Part shown: piece by piece, positions 1 to 6,702 of the stretch | Layout of the letters: each line of letters begins with the position of its first letter | Position numbering within the stretch: the stretch's first letter is position 1 | Origin: Candidatus Krumholzibacteriota bacterium | GTDB taxonomy: Bacteria > Krumholzibacteriota > Krumholzibacteriia > Krumholzibacteriales > Krumholzibacteriaceae | Assembly (NCBI GenBank): GCA_030672805.1 | Contig: DAOVFR010000012.1 | Location: forward strand, 1-21,403 | Length of the DNA stretch: 21,403 nucleotides | Direction of reading: 5' to 3' | Program-made: the position numbers and the translations under genes | The notes under the pieces: generated by a model | Told to the model about the DNA's origin: nothing | Database searches by the model: none | What the model saw: only the letters and a program-made list of their open reading frames with translations

Positions 1-2210
1 TCCGGAAACGTCAGGGGAAAGTCGGCCCGGCGGTTACCCGAAGGCGCGAGGTCGACGAGAAGCTCTCCCGCCACCCCGTACCCGAAGTACCGTGCCCTTC
101 CCGGTATGAGCGAGTCCGGAAACGATGCTGGATCGATCCTCACCACGTGCGTCCCCTCGGCCACACCGGGAATCGAATAGAGGCCGGACGAATCTGTTAC
201 GGCGTATGTCCCGTCCTCGATGAAAACCGAGACGTTCCGCACGCCGCGCTCCGTATCGTCCCTTCTGCCGTCGCCGTCGCCGTCGATGAAGACGCTCCCG
301 AAGATGATCCCCCGCCTGGTGAATATCCCCTCGACGATCTGTACCGCCGCCGTCGCGGGGCCGTCGGATATGCGCTCTCCCAGGTCCGTCACGCCGAACA
401 CGAACGCCGAACTCACCAGGCGCCCCATCTCCTGGCCGGCCTTGACCCGTGCCCTGAACACGATCTCACGTTTCTCGCCCGGTTCGAGGGCGCCGACATC
501 CCACCGGAGGATATTGCCTGTTATGGATGGCCCGTCACTTCCCGCCGCGTAACCCAGACCCGGCGAGAGGTGCTCGACCAGCAGAACGCTGTCGATCGCC
601 GTCTCCTCGGTCAGGTTCTCGACCGTCACGATGTAACTCAGTATGTCGCCGACAAGCGCGGTCGGTTCCCGAACCGACTGCCTGACCGCGATAAGCGGCA
701 GGCCCGTCTTTACGAATACGTCTCGCACCCGGTCGCGCGACCCCGCGTTAATGAGCGAAGCCGCCTCGGCTTCGAACGTTAGTTCCCTGCCGGCAAAGCG
801 CCTGAAGCCCTCCGGCGTCGATGTGAGTCTCAGCCCAACCCTTCTGGAACCTCCGCTCTCGAGCGCCCCGAGATGCGCGGTGAATGGCGAGCCGTGCCGC
901 AGGGCCGCGCCCACCGAATCGATGAACCGGACCCCCCAGTCGGGAGCGATCAGCGAGGAATCGGCCAATGCTACGGTGAGCGTATCGGTGAAGTTGCCGC
1001 CGCTCCGCACCTCGTGCCAGAACGTGTATGTCGTATCGCTGCCGTTGAGATTCAGGACGACGCAGTCATCCGGGCCGCCCGTCTCCGCCGTCGGGTTTCC
1101 CGCCGGCCCGAGAGCCACCGAGCTGACCCGGCCGACGGTGACCGCGATCTCGTTCGACGAGAGGTTGTAGATCTGCGCGTCTCCCCCCGTGTAGCTTGCC
1201 GCGCCGGTATTCAGTATCTCACCCGCCGGCCGGCCCGACTGCACACTCACCCTGAAACCGAGACTTCCCTGCGCGCCGGGAACGAGGCTCTCGTGGTGTA
1301 TCCTGATTCCCCTCACCCGGTCCGGCGCGGGGGCGACCTCGACCCACTGGAATGCGTCGATATCGAAATACTCGATCCTCCCCGGCGGGGAAGAGGTGAC
1401 CGAGCCGGTCACATATTCGGTCCCCGTACACAATCCGCTGTAATCGATGAAGTCGGAAACGACGATACCGGTCGCGGTGCGCTCCCCCGTATTGGTGAAT
1501 CGCAGGGTGTAAGCGATCTCCTCGCCGGGAAGCACCCGGATGACGTCCGAACCGAGCGCCAGCGTCACCCGCGCTTCGTCCCTCGCCACGATACGGACGA
1601 CGTTGCCGCTGTCGAACGCCGACGCATCGCTCACGGAACGTGCGGTGAGATCGACGTGGGCCGTCTCACCGCCGGAGAGCCCCCCGGGGAGATCCGCCGC
1701 GAGGAGCAGCGCCACCGATGAGCCGGGAGGGATCGGTCCCGCCCGCGTGACCACCTGCTCCCCGGGGTCCACCAGACTGTCGCCGTCCGCGTCCAGGTAA
1801 ACGACGGCCGCCGTCGGCACGAAATCGGATGGATCCATCATCACGACGGCGAGATCGAACGAATCGTCCGCATTACCGGTGTTTGTCAGGCTGAAGGGAA
1901 AAACGGCCGTCTCGCCGCTGAAGGCCCGCACCGTCATCGCGGGGCCGGTGACCGTGCCGTCGGGGACAAGCTGCGGTGCGTACACGGGGAGAACGCTGAG
2001 GGTGACCTCGTTGGAGAGCGCCTGAAGCTGCGAGGAATTCAACTCGTACGTGGCAACGGAACGGCTCGAGATGATCTGACCGGCGGGAGGGACCTCTGCG
2101 AAGGCCGTCGCCGGCGTGAACATGAGCCTCAGGAACAGCGAGACGAACAGCAAAGGCTTAGCGCCCGGTCCCTTGAGGAATAGTGCCAGTCTCGATCCTG
2201 CTCTTATCAC
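1..2210 (-). CDS. Large secreted DUF11 / SdrD B-like repeat protein (partial, C-terminus off left edge)
   Basis: The frame is open from a GTG at 2210 to the window edge (736 residues visible), so the gene is incomplete at its 3' end. GAGG sits about 8 bases before the GTG. This start gives a signal peptide with a basic n-region, a core LLFVSLFLRL and a likely cut after ATAFA (residue about 39). An N-terminal block (residues 45-77, ending SNEVTLSVLPVY) closely matches the N-terminus of the 902-residue neighbour. DUF11-like beta-sandwich repeats with F.NTG motifs follow (about 95-200, 215-325, 500-595). Residues 637-706 form an SdrD B-like domain (GSVFIDGDGDG ... TDSSGLYSIPG). EF-hand-like loops DADGDSLVDPGE (140-151) and DGDGDGRRDDTE (643-654) suggest calcium binding. 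Probably an exported structural or adhesive protein; no anchor is visible because the C-terminus is missing. It is the most distal gene of the DUF11 run and is separated from the one before it by hairpins. Confidence 0.85.
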   Translation of the reverse strand, partial: MIRAGSRLALFLKGPGAKPLLFVSLFLRLMFTPATAFAEVPPAGQIISSRSVATYELNSSQLQALSNEVTLSVLPVYAPQLVPDGTVTGPAMTVRAFSGETAVFPFSLTNTGNADDSFDLAVVMMDPSDFVPTAAVVYLDADGDSLVDPGEQVVTRAGPIPPGSSVALLLAADLPGGLSGGETAHVDLTARSVSDASAFDSGNVVRIVARDEARVTLALGSDVIRVLPGEEIAYTLRFTNTGERTATGIVVSDFIDYSGLCTGTEYVTGSVTSSPPGRIEYFDIDAFQWVEVAPAPDRVRGIRIHHESLVPGAQGSLGFRVSVQSGRPAGEILNTGAASYTGGDAQIYNLSSNEIAVTVGRVSSVALGPAGNPTAETGGPDDCVVLNLNGSDTTYTFWHEVRSGGNFTDTLTVALADSSLIAPDWGVRFIDSVGAALRHGSPFTAHLGALESGGSRRVGLRLTSTPEGFRRFAGRELTFEAEAASLINAGSRDRVRDVFVKTGLPLIAVRQSVREPTALVGDILSYIVTVENLTEETAIDSVLLVEHLSPGLGYAAGSDGPSITGNILRWDVGALEPGEKREIVFRARVKAGQEMGRLVSSAFVFGVTDLGERISDGPATAAVQIVEGIFTRRGIIFGSVFIDGDGDGRRDDTERGVRNVSVFIEDGTYAVTDSSGLYSIPGVAEGTHVVRIDPASFPDSLIPGRARYFGYGVAGELLVDLAPSGNRRADFPLTFP

Positions 2211-2329
2211 GGCGCCGCCTCGCCGGGTTATTGAAACGATTCCTGCATTATGAAATCAATAACTTCCAGTAAAACAACCAGTTAGGCAATCCTTCGTCAT
2301 CCGGTCCCTCACCCTTCCCCTAATACTGA

Positions 2330-2369
2330 ATTAGAGGCCGGTCCCCGGAACCCCGGACCCGCCTCTAAT
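2330..2369. terminator. Inverted repeat / possible terminator between two DUF11 genes
   Basis: A 9-bp stem (ATTAGAGGC at 2330-2338 with GCCTCTAAT at 2361-2369) continues, after a single C-C mismatch, into 5 more pairs (GGTCC / GGACC). A T5 run follows on the plus strand (2373-2377), but no U-run follows on the minus strand, which is the direction of the neighbouring genes. It may act as a processing or Rho-linked structure for the minus-strand transcript rather than a classic intrinsic terminator. Confidence 0.45.
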
Positions 2370-2378
2370 CCCTTTTTG

Positions 2379-2457
2379 ATCGCTGAGTCGCGGTGGGGCG
2401 GGAGAGTCCCGGCCCCACCGCGTGATCGTTCATAGGTGCCTTACACTACTCAGCGAT
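2379..2457 (-). terminator. Nested hairpin overlapping the stop codon of the 902-residue DUF11 gene
   Basis: An 11-bp GC-rich stem (2389-2399 with 2412-2422) sits inside an outer 10-bp inverted repeat (2379-2388 with 2448-2457). The outer arm includes the TAG stop at 2446-2448 and the last codons of the gene. On the minus strand the structure is followed by an A-rich run, not U-rich, so an intrinsic terminator is not supported. A 3'-end stabilising or transcript-processing structure is plausible. Confidence 0.4.
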
Positions 2458-5154
2458 AATCCTTGCGATGAAGCTCGGACCGTCGACCGAGCCGGCGCCT
2501 CCGGCCAACGTGCCGTTGAACACCCACCGGATGTTCGTCACGTTCGCGTCGAAGTTCACGGGAGCACCGCCTCCGCCGCTGACCGGCACGTAGACCCAGG
2601 TCGTTCCGCCATCATCGGAGAACTCGATCGTGATGCCGACGATCCCCGGTGCGAGCGTTCCCACCGACGCGGAACCGACACGGTACTGCGTCCAGGCAGG
2701 GATTGCATCGTACAGCACGATCGTTGTCAGGCCCGCTGTGCCGACGTTCGAGTAGTCGGTCCTGTAGGTTAGCTCCGTACCGGGAAGCTGGTTGCCGGCA
2801 GGGATGACCGACTTGGTCAGCACGAGGTTGCCCGCGACGATCGTTGTCACGTCTATCGCGTTGTCGGTGGCAGCGGTGGCCTGACCTGTTACGGTTATCG
2901 TACCCGTCTCGACCGTTCCGATGGGCACTCCGCCCGGTATCGAGACCTGGACCACGACGTCCTCCGAGACGCCGGGGTTGAGGATCACCGATGCGATCGG
3001 GTTGTTGAGCAGATCGAAGAACGAATAACCCCACCCGTTCGAGCTCACGAAGCTCAACAGGAAGGTATCGCTGACATTACCCGTATTCGTCACGGTATGC
3101 GTGTATCGGATCGTTCCGCCTGCGGTAGCCGTACCGTTCCGGTCCGGAACGATCGTCACCGACGCGGCGGTGTTCACCGTTACGGTGTTGGCGATCTCAT
3201 CGAAGATCGCCGGGTTGTTCTGTGACGTCGCCCGGAAGGTTGTGTTGTTCACGCCGGGAGCCTCGCCGCCGGGCACGCTCACGCGCGCGATGATGTTGAC
3301 TTCACCGCCGGCAGCAACGGGACCGATGCTGGCGATAGGCGTGAGCTCGGGAACGTCGAGAACACCATTGCCGTTCGTGTCCTCATAGAACGTAACGGTC
3401 CATCCGCCCGGAACAGCCGAGGACAGTGAATAGCTGTCGATCGAACCGCCCGTGTTGATCACGTCGAGTGCGAAATCGACATCGACCCCGGGGTCGGCGT
3501 TCTGGTTGACCGGAACGTTGTTGGTGCCGGGAACGCCGTCGTAGTTGCCGATATCGACCGCTGCGGGGTTAACCTGCGTGATCTCGTCGGTCGTGAGGTT
3601 CGACACGGCCGGGTTGTTGGCCGAGATCGCCTCGACGACCGCCAGGTACGGTCCGCCCGCGGCGGCGGCGCCGGGAATGATGATCCGCACGATGAAGTCT
3701 CTCGTGGCACCGGGGTTCACCAGGCCCACGTCGGGAATACCGTCGGCACCCGTATCGGCCAGCGGGGTGACGCCGTCGCTGCGGAAGAACTGAACGCTCC
3801 AACCGCCCGGAATGGTAGAGGCCGGGTTCAGCGTGATGTTGATCTCGTCGACTGCGTTGCCGTCGTTTTGCACCGTGTTCACGAAATCGACCGTCGTGTT
3901 CGCATAGGCGAGCGCAACGGCCTGCACGTCGTCGTTGTAGAGGGGCGGCGTGCCGGCGCCGGGAACGCCGTTCGGACCGACAAGGATGTCGGCAAGAACG
4001 TTCACATTGATCTGCGTGTTGTTCGTCGTCACGATCGTCGGATCGGGCGTGGCCACGTTGTTGTCGATAAATGCGACCGCTCCGTCGTTGTTGATGATGC
4101 CGGCCGGCATATCGGCGGGAACGGCAAGATCATACGTAAAGCTGTAGTTCTGACCGATCGCGAGATCGCCGTTCGTGATGTACGCGATCGCGATGTCCCC
4201 CGCCGCGGCGGCTGCCGACCACGCCCACGTCTCGGGCGAACCGGCCGTCGGGCTTCCCGTCGGCAGGTACAGGACCGTGCCGCCTGCCGGGGCTCCCGCG
4301 GGAGCGCCGGACAGCGCGAGGGGCTGGCTGGTCGATGGGTTCACCGGAAGGATGTCATGGATGAGCACACCGGTGAGACCGACCGAAGCACCCGTCACAC
4401 CGTGTGCAATGTCGCTCCCGACATTCGCGCCGCTGATCGTGTAGGTGACCGTGTTGCCCGGATCGACGTTCGCCGGCAGACCGGACATCGAGGCGGTGAG
4501 CGTTGCATCGGCCACGACCGTGGTCAGGTGATAGTTCCTCGTGTCGATCTGTGCCGGATCGCCGGCCGAAGTGGCCTGCATGCCGACGTAAGCCACTTCA
4601 CCCGCGGAGGCCGTTCCGGGAACCTGGCAGGAAACCAGCAGGCTCACCGTTGCACCGGCGTTCACAGGGCCGAGATTTCCCGGCACGCCTCCGGCGGATA
4701 TCACGGGTTCCCCACCGTCCAGGACACCGTTGCCGTTCACATCGTGGTAGATCGTAATATCGCCGATGCCGAGCGTCATCGTCGTGTTGACCGCATCGAG
4801 CAGCGGTTCGAGCGAGTACGTATCCACGTCGTTACCGGTATTTGTCATCATATAGCTGTAGTAAACCGTCTGCCCGGGAATCGCGTTCTGGCTCATGGCC
4901 GGAACGAGGGGTGGGTTCTCGCCCGAATCATCGGGAAGGACCGATACTCCGTAAACGGGCAGCACTACCGTCGTGACCTCGTTCGAGGTGGCCATATATG
5001 TATTGCCGATCAGATCCTCGAACGTGGCCGAAGCCTGGTTCCGGATCGTCGTGCCGGCCGGTGTCTGGGCGTGGGCCGCCATGGAGACGAGCATCACACC
5101 AAGCACAAGAACCGGCAGCAATGATCCTGAAAGCCGTTTCATTGTCATGTCCAC
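2446..5154 (-). CDS. Secreted multi-domain DUF11 repeat protein
   Basis: This 902-residue exported protein has a signal peptide (KRLSGSLLPVLVLGVMLVSMAAHA, cut near residue 29). Its N-terminal block (IRNQASATFEDLIGN ... SNEVTTVVLPVY, 37-68) is shared with the downstream DUF11 protein. Several beta-sandwich DUF11-like domains follow, marked by NTGN/NVGS/NDGN turns near 105, 245, 430, 567 and 690. The last (about 775-900) is the classic form (LVLTKSVIPAG.QLPGTELTYRTDY). Two EF-hand-like loops match D-x-N-x-N-G-x-x-D-x-x-E (138-149 and 592-603); a third, near 467-478, is degenerate. Start choice is open: GTG 5154, ATG 5148 (GGTGAG five bases upstream) or ATG 5142; all give the same mature protein. 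No LPXTG, PEP-CTERM or beta-barrel end is visible; the protein simply ends RIIAE. Probably an extracellular structural or adhesive protein in an operon with the 163-residue protein upstream (97-base gap). Role inferred. Confidence 0.88.
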   Translation of the reverse strand: MDMTMKRLSGSLLPVLVLGVMLVSMAAHAQTPAGTTIRNQASATFEDLIGNTYMATSNEVTTVVLPVYGVSVLPDDSGENPPLVPAMSQNAIPGQTVYYSYMMTNTGNDVDTYSLEPLLDAVNTTMTLGIGDITIYHDVNGNGVLDGGEPVISAGGVPGNLGPVNAGATVSLLVSCQVPGTASAGEVAYVGMQATSAGDPAQIDTRNYHLTTVVADATLTASMSGLPANVDPGNTVTYTISGANVGSDIAHGVTGASVGLTGVLIHDILPVNPSTSQPLALSGAPAGAPAGGTVLYLPTGSPTAGSPETWAWSAAAAAGDIAIAYITNGDLAIGQNYSFTYDLAVPADMPAGIINNDGAVAFIDNNVATPDPTIVTTNNTQINVNVLADILVGPNGVPGAGTPPLYNDDVQAVALAYANTTVDFVNTVQNDGNAVDEINITLNPASTIPGGWSVQFFRSDGVTPLADTGADGIPDVGLVNPGATRDFIVRIIIPGAAAAGGPYLAVVEAISANNPAVSNLTTDEITQVNPAAVDIGNYDGVPGTNNVPVNQNADPGVDVDFALDVINTGGSIDSYSLSSAVPGGWTVTFYEDTNGNGVLDVPELTPIASIGPVAAGGEVNIIARVSVPGGEAPGVNNTTFRATSQNNPAIFDEIANTVTVNTAASVTIVPDRNGTATAGGTIRYTHTVTNTGNVSDTFLLSFVSSNGWGYSFFDLLNNPIASVILNPGVSEDVVVQVSIPGGVPIGTVETGTITVTGQATAATDNAIDVTTIVAGNLVLTKSVIPAGNQLPGTELTYRTDYSNVGTAGLTTIVLYDAIPAWTQYRVGSASVGTLAPGIVGITIEFSDDGGTTWVYVPVSGGGGAPVNFDANVTNIRWVFNGTLAGGAGSVDGPSFIARIIAE

Positions 5155-5251
5155 TCACCATCCTTCTCTGCCTCTTCCATCGGGAGAGTCATTCTCTCGC
5201 TCGACGTTCGTCGGAAGAGGAACAAGTATCTACAACCAGGAGTTCGTCCGC

Positions 5252-5743
5252 CTATTTTACCTGCACGCGGTAAGAGACAGTAAGTTCCTGACCTATATCG
5301 AGCGCCCCGTTTATCATCCACTTGACGTGCGTGATCATCTCCGGCGTGGCGTTGCGGATCTCGCGTTCGCCATGCTCGTTGACCACGACATAGGTGACGG
5401 GGGCCTCCCTGTATGTCTTCCCGCCGTCGATGCTGAAGAGAGGGGTCGCGCCCCTGACTTCGGTAGCGCTCTCGTCGAGGAACGCCGTGCCCTGAGGAAT
5501 GGGTCCGACCAGGCTGACACCCGAGGCCGGGGCGGTTCCGGAGTTCCGGTACCGCAGCGTATACTCGACTGTGTCCCTGGGGTACACCCTGTCCGCCGGC
5601 ACGGCGATCTCATGGTTCTCCCCGTCAAGAACGATCTTTTGCGCCTCCATCTCGCCGACGAGCTTTGGCTCCTGCCCGAACGCGGCGGAAGAGGCGACAG
5701 CCAGAACAACAACCAGAACCGCGGCTGAAAGGCTCCTTCTCAT
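5252..5743 (-). CDS. Small secreted single-domain DUF11 protein
   Basis: This 163-residue protein has a clear signal peptide (MRRSLSAAVLVVVLAVASSAAFG, cut near residue 23) and one DUF11 domain (about 45-163: YPRDTVEYTLRYRNSGTAPA ... VSYRVQVK). AGGAGG lies about 8 bases before the ATG at 5743, which fixes the start. The domain parallels the last domain of the 902-residue neighbour, sharing an S.DGG.T....PV segment and a V.W..NG.L segment in the same order. It therefore looks like a stand-alone copy of that C-terminal domain. It is the promoter-proximal gene of the DUF11 run. A plausible role is a small partner or subunit packing with the larger repeat proteins; this is inference, and no enzymatic motif is seen. 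Confidence 0.85.
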   Translation of the reverse strand: MRRSLSAAVLVVVLAVASSAAFGQEPKLVGEMEAQKIVLDGENHEIAVPADRVYPRDTVEYTLRYRNSGTAPASGVSLVGPIPQGTAFLDESATEVRGATPLFSIDGGKTYREAPVTYVVVNEHGEREIRNATPEMITHVKWMINGALDIGQELTVSYRVQVK

Positions 5744-5951
5744 GTACCTTCCCTCCTTTGTTCTTCCTCCATGCTGAACGGGAAATCCCCGCAGGATGTC
5801 CGGAAATCCTTCACGGAGGATTCATATCATTCACTTCCCCGGCATGACGGACCGGCCGAAGAGACCACCGCCCTGATGACGTTCTTCCGCCTGCCGGCAT
5901 CTTCGGAAAGCTTCTGCGCGAAGAGCGTCGAGCGCAAAGGGTGTTCCAACA

Positions 5952-5971
5952 ACCGGGACTTTGGTCACATT
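5952..5971. promoter_or_regulatory. Weaker DosR/NarL-like box
   Basis: GGGACTTTGGTC (5955-5966) matches 13 of 20 positions of the mycobacterial DosR/DevR box TTSGGGACTWWAGTCCCSAA, by my hand alignment. Its centre is 44 bases, about four helical turns, from the stronger box, so both would face the same side of the DNA. Binding of a NarL/FixJ-type regulator is inference. Confidence 0.4.
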
Positions 5972-5995
5972 CGGGGGAGAGGGACAAAGGGGGCC

Positions 5996-6015
5996 TGCGG
6001 GACTTTAGTCCTTAA
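5996..6015. promoter_or_regulatory. DosR/NarL-like box
   Basis: GGGACTTTAGTCC (5999-6011) in its flanks matches 17 of 20 positions of the DosR/DevR consensus TTSGGGACTWWAGTCCCSAA, by hand alignment. It lies about 255 bases upstream of the first DUF11 gene and is the stronger of a pair. No response regulator gene is present in the window, so the cognate factor is unknown. Confidence 0.5.
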
Positions 6016-6112
6016 CTTAAATCCATTCAGGCTGTTATCCGGTCCACAACGATGAGGCAGCATAGGCGACAATAAGGAATCAGGGGATACCACGGGGAAC
6101 GATCGGAACATG

Positions 6113-6138
6113 AAAAAAGCCTCCCGGGGGAGGCTTTA
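6113..6138 (-). terminator. Intrinsic terminator of the YHS-like lipoprotein gene
   Basis: On the minus strand, AAAGCCTCCC (6137-6128) pairs with GGGAGGCTTT (6125-6116), and the transcript ends in six U (6118-6113). It lies about 50 bases past the stop at 6189. The stem is symmetric, so weak activity in the other direction is possible. Confidence 0.9.
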
Positions 6139-6188
6139 ATCTTTCTATTTGCATTCAATTCGCAAAATGCAAAGCATGTATCGTGGCG

Positions 6189-6461
6189 CTATTTCTTGTT
6201 CAGGTACTTCTCCGGGTCCTTCTTGAAGGCTTCCATGTTCTCCTTCGTCTTGAAATAATACTCGACATCGCCGTAGACATACACGTACGGGGTCTTCGCG
6301 ATATCGACCGGTTCCTTGCTTACCTGATCGATGAGCGATGCTTTCATCCCGCTCCTGGCCTTCTCGGGAATGTTTTCCTGCCTCTTGTCCTTATCATTCT
6401 TCGAGCACCCGAGCGTGAATGCAAGCATGATAACAAGAATCGCCGCCAGCACTCTCTTCAT
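6189..6461 (-). CDS. Small lipoprotein with a cysteine-less YHS-like domain
   Basis: This 90-residue protein begins with a lipoprotein signal peptide (MKRVLAAILVIMLAFTLGC). The lipobox is FTLGC with lipidated Cys19, followed by a charged linker (SKNDKDKRQ). Residues about 43-87 read like a YHS domain (VYVYGDVEYYF ... NMEAFKKDPEKYL), matching the family's Y-x-G-x-x-YYF and F-x-x-DPxKYL ends. The cysteines that bind metal in classic YHS proteins are absent, so the fold is recognised but metal binding is doubtful. GGAGGG lies six bases before the ATG. It is a single-gene unit: a sigma70-like promoter lies upstream (6537-6565) and an intrinsic terminator follows. It is probably membrane-tethered in the periplasm; no partner is identifiable. 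Confidence 0.85.
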   Translation of the reverse strand: MKRVLAAILVIMLAFTLGCSKNDKDKRQENIPEKARSGMKASLIDQVSKEPVDIAKTPYVYVYGDVEYYFKTKENMEAFKKDPEKYLNKK

Positions 6462-6536
6462 GACAATCCCTCCAGATACAACCCTTCCCCCTGTCTCGCC
6501 GGGAAGAACCGTGGTAAAAGAACATCGATATTGCCT

Positions 6537-6565
6537 AAGATATCAGAAACGGGCCGGCCGGTCAA
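6537..6565 (-). promoter_or_regulatory. Sigma70-like promoter for the YHS-like lipoprotein
   Basis: On the minus strand there is TTGACC (6565-6560), a 17-base spacer, then TATCTT (6542-6537). The predicted start near 6530 gives a leader of about 70 bases before the ATG at 6461. Confidence 0.6.
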
Positions 6566-6583
6566 GGCCGAACGGCGGCGGGG

Positions 6584-6624
6584 TTCAACAAACACGTTGA
6601 ATTGAGCTCCCTGTCATGTAATAT
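6584..6624 (+). promoter_or_regulatory. Putative phosphofructokinase promoter with overlapping inverted repeat
   Basis: TTGAAT (6597-6602), a 16-base spacer and TAATAT (6619-6624) form a moderate sigma70-like promoter. The inverted repeat TTCAAC-N6-GTTGAA (6584-6601) overlaps the -35 and could be an operator. Transcription from here would start near 6631, about 70 bases before the chosen GTG. Confidence 0.45.
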
Positions 6625-6702
6625 CCTGCTATCGTGAGTGGAACGGGGACCGGGAGATTGCATTACGGGATACAATTGCTCCCTCGAACGAAAGGAACGG
6701 AC

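Larger units (their letters stand above)
5744..6112. other. Gene-free region upstream of the DUF11 operon
   Basis: About 370 bases without a convincing gene. Short open frames here have no ribosome site and no recognisable protein. The region carries two DosR/NarL-like boxes (separate entries), a GGGAC half-site at 5981-5985, and is bounded on the right by an intrinsic terminator. I could not find a good sigma70 promoter for the DUF11 run. The best -10-like element (TATGAA on the minus strand near 5823-5828) lacks a matching -35. Confidence 0.5.

Noticed and set aside
873..1721. Plus-strand open frame opposite the leftmost DUF11 gene
   Set aside because: Arg- and Pro-rich translation without domains; antisense to a clear secreted repeat protein.
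3868..5124. Long plus-strand open frame (418 codons) opposite the 902-residue DUF11 gene
   Set aside because: It is rich in Arg, His and Gly with no recognisable domain, has no ribosome site, and lies fully antisense to a well-supported gene. It is an effect of GC-rich codon use.
5771..6055. Possible 94-residue protein in the gap upstream of the DUF11 operon
   Set aside because: No ribosome site, no signal or domain, and mixed composition. It covers the DosR-like boxes, which fit better as regulatory DNA.
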